Assembly (NCBI GenBank): GCA_026014845.1
Contig: JAOZHM010000067.1
Location: forward strand, 1-6,239
Length of the DNA: 6,239 nucleotides
DNA from: Candidatus Bathyarchaeota archaeon
GTDB lineage: Archaea; Thermoproteota; Bathyarchaeia; Bathyarchaeales; Bathycorpusculaceae
Direction: 5' to 3'
The first letter of the stretch is position 1. Every line of letters starts with the position of its first letter. Below the pieces are notes generated by a model. It had not been told where the DNA came from. It made no database searches and was given only the letters and a program-made list of their open reading frames with translations. A program made the translations under genes and the position numbers. Positions 1 through 6,239 of this stretch are shown here, one piece after another.

Positions 1-1908
1 CCCATTGACTACGAAAACACGCGTCCCACAGCAATCCTTTGGACAGACAAGAGTCTAGTTGCACCAAATCAAGCTGTCACGTTCATAGGTACAGATTCAT
101 ATGATGAAGGGCGTGTTGACCAATACTTTTTTGATTTCGGAGATGGAATGAATAACAGTTGGACAACATTATCGCTCTTTGCTCACAACTATTCTTCAAC
201 TGGTGTCTACACGGCGGAATTAACAGTAAAGGATGACTTTGGCAATGAGAGTGACAGCTCTGCAGTGGCGATAAGCGTTCAAAACCTTACACCTTTGGAA
301 GCGTCTATTACTCTCAGTAACTATACCGTTAATTACAATGACGAAGTTTTAGTCACAATTTACGTGTCAGACAGGACAAGTGCAGTAGAGAACGCAACTG
401 TTACGTTGTTTTCAGTGAAAGGTGGAAGTTTCACACCTCTGTCGGGTTTAACAGACTCAGCTGGTTACTTCACAACAACGTTCACTGCTCCAAATGTTAC
501 GGAAGCAACTGATGTTAGAATCATTGGAAGAGCCTCTAGAACTGGATATGCAGACGGGTCCGACTACAGATATTTGAAGGTTCTTCCGCCCCTCACAGTT
601 CAAGTAACCGCTGAACCGACGACAATCAAATCTGAAGAAACAGCAACTGTGGCTATCCATGTAACGGCTGGCTTTGACCAGCCAGTTGCAGATGTCCTAC
701 TCTTATTGTGGTCGGATTATGGAAATCTTTCAGCGACTGTAGGAGTTACCGATGTAAACGGTAGTGCGACATTTCTTTTCACAGCTCCTCAAGTATTGAG
801 CCAGATCAATGTCACTGTTACGGCTACAGCCATAAAAATGGGGTATGCAGAGGAACATGGTCAAGGAACAATAACTGTAGAACCAAAAGCACTTGTTGTA
901 GAAATAACTGCTGATCTCACTATAATTGTCTCTGAAGCAGCATCTACCATAACTGCCTACGTAACTTGTGACTCAGCTCCAATTTCAGGTGTAGCGGTTG
1001 CAGCGTCATCAGATAGTGGTGGAAACTTCTCCGCGACAACAGAGACTACAGATTCAAACGGCAACGCCAGACTCTTTTTCACTGCTCCACAAACAACAAC
1101 AACGATTAGCGCCACCATCACGGTGACCGCGATAAAAAGTGGATACGTGAACGGAGAAGGACAAATAGCAATCACCATAGTACCGAAAGTGCTGGCTGTC
1201 CAAGCCACCGCTGAACCCAATGTCACAGTTTCGGAAGCGAAAATAAATATAACCGTCCACGTGACATACGAAATGGTTTCTGTCCCAAATGCAAGTGTTA
1301 CCGTAACATCGGAAAACGGCGGATACTTCTCTGCGACTGAAGGATTAACTGATGTTTATGGCAATGCGACCTTCATCTTTACAGCTCCGCAAGTTAACGA
1401 ACAATCCAATATCACTATTACAGTGCAAGCCTCAAAAATTGGATACGCTGTCGGAGAAAGTCTCTCAAATATAACTGTTGACCCTGGAATACTCAGCGTT
1501 GAAGTTAACCCCTCTTCACCTATTATTAATTCTAGAGAATCAACCGTCGTAACTGTTTATGTTACATGCAATGGAACGCCTGTTAAAGATGCTTTGGTTA
1601 CGATGTCGTCTACCCATGGAAACTTTTCAGTTGCAAATGGAACCACTGATCCGGAGGGCTGTTGTATACTTGTCTTTAATGCTCCGAGAGCAACAGCACA
1701 ATTATCCATAATCGTAACAGCTAACGTATCCAAAAATGGATATATAAGCGGACAGAGTGAAACAACAATAACTGTGACCCCTGAAACTGGGGGTGGCTGG
1801 TCGTTAATGACGATTCTTTTGATTATTGTTCCAATAGTTATTGTGGCTATAATTGTTGTGTTGGTCAAGTTGAAGGTTATTGCGTTCTCGGTTGAGGAAG
1901 AACGGTGA
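1..1908 (+). CDS. Membrane-anchored surface protein with PKD domain and five Ig-like repeats (5' end missing)
   Basis: The frame is open from base 1, so the gene begins upstream; 635 codons are visible, ending at TGA 1906-1908. Numbering from base 1, residues about 9-95 form a PKD domain, shown by FDFGDG at 44-49 and the following HNYSSTGVYTAELTVKD strand pattern. Five Ig-like domains follow (98-196, 197-296, 297-396, 397-496, 497-594), each with a TD-x-x-G turn and most with an FTAP motif, resembling bacterial Ig-like group 1 (invasin-type) domains. A hydrophobic helix at about 603-622 and a short charged tail ending EEER anchor the protein, with the repeats outside the cell. About 21 N-x-S/T sequons suggest heavy N-glycosylation. 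Such domains serve adhesion or act as stalks; the actual ligand is unknown. The ATG at 148 lies inside the PKD domain and is not the start. The link to the pilus genes downstream rests only on proximity. Confidence 0.88.
   Translation, partial: PIDYENTRPTAILWTDKSLVAPNQAVTFIGTDSYDEGRVDQYFFDFGDGMNNSWTTLSLFAHNYSSTGVYTAELTVKDDFGNESDSSAVAISVQNLTPLEASITLSNYTVNYNDEVLVTIYVSDRTSAVENATVTLFSVKGGSFTPLSGLTDSAGYFTTTFTAPNVTEATDVRIIGRASRTGYADGSDYRYLKVLPPLTVQVTAEPTTIKSEETATVAIHVTAGFDQPVADVLLLLWSDYGNLSATVGVTDVNGSATFLFTAPQVLSQINVTVTATAIKMGYAEEHGQGTITVEPKALVVEITADLTIIVSEAASTITAYVTCDSAPISGVAVAASSDSGGNFSATTETTDSNGNARLFFTAPQTTTTISATITVTAIKSGYVNGEGQIAITIVPKVLAVQATAEPNVTVSEAKINITVHVTYEMVSVPNASVTVTSENGGYFSATEGLTDVYGNATFIFTAPQVNEQSNITITVQASKIGYAVGESLSNITVDPGILSVEVNPSSPIINSRESTVVTVYVTCNGTPVKDALVTMSSTHGNFSVANGTTDPEGCCILVFNAPRATAQLSIIVTANVSKNGYISGQSETTITVTPETGGGWSLMTILLIIVPIVIVAIIVVLVKLKVIAFSVEEER
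292..1782 (+). repeat. Five tandem Ig-like domain repeats of about 300 bp
   Basis: Units lie at 292-588, 589-888, 889-1188, 1189-1488 and 1489-1782, encoding 99, 100, 100, 100 and 98 residues. The TD-x-x-G motif begins at window residues 151, 250, 350, 450 and 549, so the period is nearly exact. Shared landmarks are an early strand ending in V-x-V, the TD-x-x-G turn, F-TAP (NAP in unit 5) and a late K/R-x-GY motif. The DNA has diverged well beyond the protein pattern, so the duplication looks old. Units 2 to 4 are the most alike, which fits internal amplification of one ancestral domain. Confidence 0.85.
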
Positions 1909-1934
1909 TGTGTAGCGTTTCGGGCGACATAAGA

Positions 1935-1941
1935 TTTAATA
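1935..1941 (+). promoter_or_regulatory. Possible archaeal TATA box before the secretion ATPase gene
   Basis: TTTAATA lies 40 bases before the ATPase ATG, in the only notable gap of the window (1909-1980). An archaeal start site about 25 bases downstream would fall near 1964, giving a short leader that still includes the ribosome binding site. There is no convincing BRE element, and AT-rich heptamers are common by chance, so this is only a candidate. If real, the pilus cluster is transcribed independently of the surface-protein gene. Confidence 0.25.
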
Positions 1942-1968
1942 CGCCGAACATGTTTAAGTAAAAGGATA

Positions 1969-1972
1969 GGAG
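1969..1972 (+). promoter_or_regulatory. Ribosome binding site of the secretion ATPase
   Basis: GGAG, within a purine-rich run, lies 8 bases before ATG 1981. It supports that ATG as the start of the ATPase gene. Confidence 0.6.
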
Positions 1973-1980
1973 AAACACGA

Positions 1981-3612
1981 ATGCCTAAACTACGGCTCAA
2001 AGAGAAACTGGCTAAACTAAGAACATTAAGAATAAAAGTAAATGTTGGAAAACATGAAGAAGTGGCTATTCCGCCACCTCCTCCGAAGTCTATACCTAAA
2101 AAATTCAAGATTGTGAAGAGATATCCGCTTTACGAGCCTTTTGCCCATGTTGCTATAGTGCTGAACCCGAAAACAGGCGAGTGCATGTACATATTGGATG
2201 AGCTTCAGCTTGATCCTCTTGAAAGAAACGTTTACGAGCGTATCTTGGAGATTTTGCTTGCAGAGATACAGTCGCCAAAACAGGAAATTCCTGATCCCAG
2301 AAAATTCTTCGCAGAAGAGGCTAAAAAGATTGTTGACAAATACCGCATAAGCTTGGGCTGGTTGCCAGATGTCTCATGGTATAAAATTCTTTATCATGCT
2401 GAAAGAGACCTCGTGGGTTTCGGCAGAATTGACCCGTTGATGCGAGATCCGAACATTGAGGATATTTCATGTGATGGAGTTAACAGGCCGGTTTATGTTT
2501 GGCATAGAAATTTTGAGAGCATCGAGACAAATCTCGAATTTGAAAGTGACGAAGAACTCGATAATATGGTTGTTAAGCTTGTGCACATGTCTGGAAAACA
2601 TGTGAGCTCAGCCTTCCCAGTAGTGGATGCTTCTCTACCTGGGAAGCACAGACTGGCAGTTTGCTACAGACGTGAAGTCACACCTTTTGGAACAGCCTTC
2701 ACCATCAGAAAATTCAGAGAAGACCCATACTCAATAATAGATTTGATAAATTTGGGTACTTTCTCAGAAGAAATGGCGGCATATCTCTGGATGTGCCTTG
2801 AAAACAGGGCCTCCATAATGGTTTTGGGTGGAACAGCTTCAGGAAAAACCACAGCCCTAAATGCTTTAACATGCTTAATTAAGCCAGGATACAAGGTAAT
2901 CACCATAGAAGAAACAGCGGAGCTTAATCTTCCACTTGAAAACTGGGTTTCACTTATCGCAAGACAAAGCTATGGTTTAGGTGGAAGCAGCGCCGGCGAG
3001 GTAACACTTTTCGATCTCGTGAAAACCTCGATGAGGCATCGTCCAGACGTGCTGATTGTAGGCGAGGTGAGGGGTCAAGAAGCCTACGTGCTTTTCCAAG
3101 CCTTGGCCACAGGTCACGGAGGCATGTGCACAATGCACGCTGAAAACATAGATACAGCCGTTAAACGTCTAACATCGAAACCTATGGACATTTCACCAGC
3201 TTACATTCCATTGATGAATCTTGTTTTGTCAATTCAGAGGGTTCACCTAACAAAGGGTGGTGAAGAAAAAAAGGCGTATAGGCGTATAATGAACATCCAC
3301 GAGGTTGCGGATTATGACAATTACAAATGTACGTTTAAATGGCATCCAACAAAGGACAAACAGTTACCAGCATTTAATAAAAGCATAATATTGTCAGCGA
3401 TTTCTGAACGTGTAGGTGCCAGCAAAAGGGAGTTGCTTGTTGAGATAAATAGGCGCAAAGATGTTTTGCATTGGATGCGTGAACGCAACACAAGAAGCTA
3501 CAAGGATGTCGCCGCAATAATCGCAGAGTATTACGCCAGGCCAGAACAGATATACGGAAAAGTTATTGCAGGAGAAGAGGTGAAGGCTGTTGCGATTTCT
3601 AGAAAGTCTTGA
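1981..3612 (+). CDS. Type II/IV secretion system ATPase (archaeal FlaI/TadA/GspE-like), pilus assembly motor
   Basis: This 543-residue protein is a hexameric cytoplasmic ATPase of the type II/IV secretion superfamily, which powers assembly of type IV filaments through the membrane platform. The order is: a basic N-terminus with a five-proline run (31-35), an N-terminal domain with FGRIDPLM (147-154) and DISCDGV (161-167), and the motor domain. There, Walker A is GGTASGKT (283-290, K289, T290), the Asp box is ITIEETAEL (307-315), Walker B is DVLIVGEVRG (356-365, with E362), and the His box spans H379 to H386 (TGHGGMCTMH). All catalytic motifs are intact, so the motor should be active. The C-terminal part (about 430-543) is the usual archaeal extension. 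The length fits FlaI and archaeal GspE-like proteins. The gene leads a tight cluster and its end overlaps the platform gene by 23 bases. The family is certain; archaellum versus pilus role is inferred from the neighbours. Confidence 0.95.
   Translation: MPKLRLKEKLAKLRTLRIKVNVGKHEEVAIPPPPPKSIPKKFKIVKRYPLYEPFAHVAIVLNPKTGECMYILDELQLDPLERNVYERILEILLAEIQSPKQEIPDPRKFFAEEAKKIVDKYRISLGWLPDVSWYKILYHAERDLVGFGRIDPLMRDPNIEDISCDGVNRPVYVWHRNFESIETNLEFESDEELDNMVVKLVHMSGKHVSSAFPVVDASLPGKHRLAVCYRREVTPFGTAFTIRKFREDPYSIIDLINLGTFSEEMAAYLWMCLENRASIMVLGGTASGKTTALNALTCLIKPGYKVITIEETAELNLPLENWVSLIARQSYGLGGSSAGEVTLFDLVKTSMRHRPDVLIVGEVRGQEAYVLFQALATGHGGMCTMHAENIDTAVKRLTSKPMDISPAYIPLMNLVLSIQRVHLTKGGEEKKAYRRIMNIHEVADYDNYKCTFKWHPTKDKQLPAFNKSIILSAISERVGASKRELLVEINRRKDVLHWMRERNTRSYKDVAAIIAEYYARPEQIYGKVIAGEEVKAVAISRKS
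3579..3583 (+). promoter_or_regulatory. Ribosome binding site for the TTG start of the platform gene
   Basis: GGTGA lies within the last codons of the ATPase gene, 6 bases before TTG 3590. It matches the archaeal 16S rRNA tail well and decides the unusual TTG start. It implies translational coupling of motor and platform. Confidence 0.65.
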
Positions 3613-5308
3613 GGCTTGGTCCTTCCGCCTATTCGGGAGGATAGCTCCGTCCTTCTTAAAGAATGTCTTAGAGTTTAAAGATCATCTAGAAAGAGCAAAA
3701 ATCAAGATTTACCCAGAAACTTATGTTTCATTAATGTTTTTAATTGCTATGTTAACGCTTCCAGTATCGATTATAGCGGTTGTGCTGATATACCTTTATG
3801 GTTTCCTTCCGTTAATCTTCTTGGTGCCTTTTCCGTTCTATGTAATGATAGGCTTTCTACTAATACCCATGTCTAGAGCCAGCGAAAGAGCCAGCAACTT
3901 AGAAAGGGAAATGCCCTTTGCAGCTACTTACATTAGCGTTATGGCGTCTGGAGGCATAGCACCATATACAAGCTTCAAACGGTTGTCAAGAGTTGAACTG
4001 ATGCCAGCAATGAGAAGCGAAGCCAGAGAAATCATAAAAGACGTGGAGATTTTCGGCATAGACCCTCTAACAGCCATTGAAAATGCAGCGAAGAAGAACC
4101 CTTTGGATGTTTTCAAAGATTTTCTTGCTGGTTATGCCTCTACGGTCATTATTGGCGGGGATATTGGGCATTTCCTTGAGAGGAAAGCTGAAGATATTTT
4201 CAAGACTAGGGCTATGCGTGTTAAGGCCGCGGCTGAGAGGCTTGGAATGCTTTTGGAAACTTTCATTATAGTGATGGTTTTGATGTCTCTCTGCTTCTAC
4301 ATTTTGTTCAGTGTAGAATCCATTTACAGTACAGGTATAACGTCGTATTCGGGTATACTCCTCTACACGTATATGTTTACACCGATGCTTTCGTTGTTAT
4401 TCATTTATTTGGCACATAGTATGCAGCCTAAAACTCCAATAACAGAAATGCGTCCATACAAGGTCTTTGGAGTTTGCAGTTTAATAGGCATGATAGTCTT
4501 TCTGGCTTTAACGGATTTCATGGGTTACATCGAAGTTCCTTTCTTCAGTTCACTTCAAACAATAATTGACATGCCTATTGCCGTTGCCATAGCCCTCTTT
4601 GTTACAACTGGACCAGCAGCTGTCGTGTATAGCAGAATCGCAAAGAAAAAAGCAGGCATGGAAAAAGGTATCAGTAGTTTTCTAAGAGATTTGACTGAAG
4701 TTCGAAAGACAGGGTTGTCTCCAGAAAAGTGTATTGAAAGCCTCTCCAAACGAGATTACGGAGTGTTCAGTAAGGAACTGCGTAAAATAAGTGCAGAGAT
4801 TTCGTGGGGTGTTTCCATTCGAAAGGTGATAATGGACTTTTTAAAGAGAACACGGAGTTGGATGACTCAAATTGTTATGTTCTTACTTGTTGAGACAATA
4901 GACGTCGGAGGCGGAACAATTTCTATGATAGAGTCTTTGACAAGGTTCAACAACTTAACCCAAGAGGTGGAAAAGGAAAAGAAGATGGCGGTGCGTCCAT
5001 ATATACTGATGCCTTATTTTGCTGCAATTCTGCTGGTGGCAACAACAACGATGATGATAGGGTTTACTGCGGGCACTCTTGGCGCTCCCGCAGCCGCTGG
5101 CGTAGGAGGCAGCACAGGAACAACAACGGATTTAAGCGGGATGATATCAATGTTCACGACTTCATGTATTTTCCATAGTTTTCTAATAGGCTTAGTTGGG
5201 GGTAAGATCAGCGAAGAATCCATTGCGGCAGGCTTTAAGCATGCTGCTCTTCTAGTGGTGATCGCCGTAACAGCTGCGAAGCTTGTGCCTATGTTTGTAT
5301 CGTTTTAA
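3590..5308 (+). CDS. Type II secretion F-domain membrane platform protein (FlaJ/TadC-like, two F domains)
   Basis: This 572-residue polytopic protein is the inner-membrane platform on which the ATPase acts during filament assembly. I see about nine transmembrane segments, near residues 45-68, 72-93, 220-242, 256-276, 290-308, 325-347, 470-492, 518-537 and 550-570. Two cytoplasmic F-type domains, about 105-215 and 357-465, share a pattern: a G-x-x-P turn (GGIAP 121-125; GLSP 375-378), an FG or WG site (G156; G407) and a glycine cluster (GGDIG 189-193; GGG 440-442). A Gly/Ala/Thr-rich loop (about 493-517) probably faces outward. The start is TTG, chosen because GGTGA lies 6 bases upstream and the overlap with the ATPase gene is short. 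Size and topology match archaeal FlaJ and related pilus platforms. It is probably co-transcribed with the genes on both sides. Confidence 0.92.
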   Translation: MRFLESLEAWSFRLFGRIAPSFLKNVLEFKDHLERAKIKIYPETYVSLMFLIAMLTLPVSIIAVVLIYLYGFLPLIFLVPFPFYVMIGFLLIPMSRASERASNLEREMPFAATYISVMASGGIAPYTSFKRLSRVELMPAMRSEAREIIKDVEIFGIDPLTAIENAAKKNPLDVFKDFLAGYASTVIIGGDIGHFLERKAEDIFKTRAMRVKAAAERLGMLLETFIIVMVLMSLCFYILFSVESIYSTGITSYSGILLYTYMFTPMLSLLFIYLAHSMQPKTPITEMRPYKVFGVCSLIGMIVFLALTDFMGYIEVPFFSSLQTIIDMPIAVAIALFVTTGPAAVVYSRIAKKKAGMEKGISSFLRDLTEVRKTGLSPEKCIESLSKRDYGVFSKELRKISAEISWGVSIRKVIMDFLKRTRSWMTQIVMFLLVETIDVGGGTISMIESLTRFNNLTQEVEKEKKMAVRPYILMPYFAAILLVATTTMMIGFTAGTLGAPAAAGVGGSTGTTTDLSGMISMFTTSCIFHSFLIGLVGGKISEESIAAGFKHAALLVVIAVTAAKLVPMFVSF

Positions 5309-5309
5309 T

Positions 5310-5314
5310 GGAGG
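5310..5314 (+). promoter_or_regulatory. Ribosome binding site of the pilin-like gene
   Basis: GGAGG lies in the 10-base gap after the platform stop codon, 4 bases before ATG 5319. The spacing is short but the match is strong, which supports this start and co-translation with the platform gene. Confidence 0.6.
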
Positions 5315-5318
5315 GTAA

Positions 5319-6170
5319 ATGACGAAAGATAAAATTCAGTTGCGTAGATTGAGAAGAGATGAGAAAGCGGTCAGTCCAGCAATTTCCACAGTTATACTAA
5401 CAAGCGCTGTTGTAGTTTTGCTTCTTGTGACGGTTACTTTTGCAAACAACTTCTTGAATTCAAGGATGGCAGAAAATGAGTTCAGCGCTACGAAACAGTT
5501 TATGCAAACAGTTGGGCTTCAGATAGATGATGTAGCTTGGACTATTGGGCGTACACAAACAATTCGTTACGCAAGTAGGTTTGGGCAGGTTAAGTTTGAG
5601 TCTTTGGCTTTGAATTACACTGTTTACGTGAACGATAATGTTTTCTTAACCAGTTACAGCACTGGCATTCTTTTGTACAACATGCCTATAAGCAAATACT
5701 CTGTCAGTAACAACTATAGTGAACGAATATTTCCTTCTTCAGACAGTTCGTTTCTTCAAATGGGCACTTCAGCGCCAGTAAGTCATGTGTATGTAATTGA
5801 AAAATTGCCTATGAATGACGGGAATTTCATAAGGGTTGTTGTTGCCCCATCAATAAGGATGCTGAATTCAACAATATCCACGGGTGGAGAAGAAAAGAAT
5901 TATTTCAAGTTTTATCTGCCTATACTTTCCTCAGGAACCCATCCTCGTTACTCACAATCTGTGACGCTTGCGGGAAACAAAGTTTCAGTTAAAACAGAAG
6001 GTAATGTTAACAAAGTTAAGATACATGTTTCTTTCCTTAAAGACAGCTTAGGATTCGGTGAAGGCTTTTTCAATTTTGAAAGTGTAGACGAAGAGGTGGA
6101 CGTTCCAGACGGTTCAATTATCGAGTTTTACACAGGTGAGGTGATTGTTTCGTTAGGGCTGCATGGTTAG
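5319..6170 (+). CDS. Pilin-like protein with class III signal peptide
   Basis: This is a 283-residue protein with a very basic N-terminus (RRLRRDEKA, 9-17) followed directly by a hydrophobic helix (about 18-43, beginning VSPAISTVIL). That layout is the archaeal prepilin type; a PibD/FlaK-like peptidase would cut after A17, leaving the helix as the N-terminus of the mature protein. Position +5 is Ile-Ser territory and not Glu, as in many archaeal VSPVIAT-type pilins. The rest (about 45-283) is an extracytoplasmic domain with no recognised fold, an amphipathic stretch after the helix, alternating beta-strand patterns and three N-x-S/T sequons (N99, N132, N183). At about 280 residues it is longer than typical major pilins, so a minor or tip pilin or a structural component anchored in the membrane is plausible. 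Its position straight after the platform gene supports a role as a substrate or part of the machine. No specific family is assigned. Confidence 0.8.
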   Translation: MTKDKIQLRRLRRDEKAVSPAISTVILTSAVVVLLLVTVTFANNFLNSRMAENEFSATKQFMQTVGLQIDDVAWTIGRTQTIRYASRFGQVKFESLALNYTVYVNDNVFLTSYSTGILLYNMPISKYSVSNNYSERIFPSSDSSFLQMGTSAPVSHVYVIEKLPMNDGNFIRVVVAPSIRMLNSTISTGGEEKNYFKFYLPILSSGTHPRYSQSVTLAGNKVSVKTEGNVNKVKIHVSFLKDSLGFGEGFFNFESVDEEVDVPDGSIIEFYTGEVIVSLGLHG

Positions 6171-6177
6171 CCTGTTA

Positions 6178-6184
6178 GGGAGGG
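6178..6184 (+). promoter_or_regulatory. Ribosome binding site deciding the GTG start at 6192
   Basis: GGGAGGG lies 7 bases before GTG 6192. An in-frame TGA at 6186-6188 rules out any start further upstream, so this site and the GTG fix the N-terminus of the last gene. Confidence 0.6.
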
Positions 6185-6191
6185 TTGAAAA

Positions 6192-6239
6192 GTGGCACAT
6201 ATAACTATTGAGTATATGATTATGATTCCAATCTTGATA
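6192..6239 (+). CDS. Start of a pilin-like or TadE-like membrane protein (cut by window end)
   Basis: Only 16 codons are in the window, translating to MAHITIEYMIMIPILI if the GTG is read as Met. The TIEY motif followed by a hydrophobic run resembles the start of TadE-like and type IV pilin-like mature proteins, where a Glu at +5 is typical; cleavage after A2 would place E7 at +5. There is no basic leader, because a TGA two codons upstream closes the frame. The gene lies 21 bases after the previous stop with a strong ribosome binding site, so it belongs to the same cluster. The function is inferred from 16 residues and context only, and it could also be an uncleaved signal-anchor protein. Confidence 0.6.
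   Translation, partial: MAHITIEYMIMIPILI

Noticed and set aside
148..150. ATG as the start of the surface-protein gene
   Set aside because: It lies directly after FDFGDG in the middle of the PKD domain, and the frame is open to base 1 with PKD-like sequence before it.
957..1260. Two reverse-strand frames inside the Ig-like repeats
   Set aside because: They are antisense to a repeat domain with clear protein-level conservation and have no domain or ribosome binding site of their own.
292..1782. CRISPR-like or mobile repeat array, given the regular 300-base period
   Set aside because: The period matches whole protein domains, the DNA copies are diverged, and the reading frame is kept throughout.
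1909..1980. Terminator or small RNA in the gap after the surface-protein gene
   Set aside because: I see no stable hairpin and no T-run in these 72 bases, only a weak TATA-like box and a ribosome binding site.
1557..2108. 183-codon reverse-strand frame spanning the gap between the surface-protein and ATPase genes
   Set aside because: It overlaps two well-supported genes on the other strand, has no recognisable domain, and its glycine run is just the complement of the ATPase's proline codons.
6163..6204. 14-codon frame (13 residues) overlapping the junction of the last two genes
   Set aside because: It is too short, overlaps both neighbours and has no separate ribosome binding site.

Overview
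The window reads as part of an archaeal genome. It is moderately AT-rich. The translation signals are GGAG/GGTGA-type Shine-Dalgarno sites, and TTG and GTG are used as starts. The proteins are archaeal in style: a FlaI/TadA-like secretion ATPase, a FlaJ/TadC-like membrane platform with many transmembrane segments, and a precursor with a class III (prepilin-like) signal carrying the archaeal-style SPAIST segment. The overall flavour resembles uncultured TACK-type archaea such as Bathyarchaeia, but that placement is an impression from protein style and not proven by anything in the window.

Layout: all genes are on the + strand. Bases 1-1908 hold the C-terminal 635 codons of a large surface protein, consisting of a PKD domain, five Ig-like repeats of about 100 residues each, a C-terminal membrane anchor and a short charged tail. 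After a 72-base gap with a possible weak promoter comes a tight cluster: the ATPase (1981-3612), the membrane platform (3590-5308, overlapping the ATPase gene by 23 bases), a single-pass pilin-like protein (5319-6170, 10-base gap), and the first 16 codons of another short-leader pilin-like or TadE-like protein (6192 to the window end, 21-base gap).

How they work together: ATPase, platform and pilin-like substrates are the minimal parts of an archaeal type IV filament machine. The ATPase would sit on the cytoplasmic face of the platform and drive insertion or extraction of pilin subunits, which the two small genes may encode. No archaellum accessory genes (flaH, flaF, flaG, flaD/E) are visible, so a pilus or Tad-like adhesion or secretion system is likelier than an archaellum. 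The glycosylation-rich repeat protein upstream may be an adhesin used with it or just an unrelated surface neighbour. The window holds no RNA genes, mobile elements or CRISPR arrays that I can see, and no gene-free stretch longer than 72 bases.
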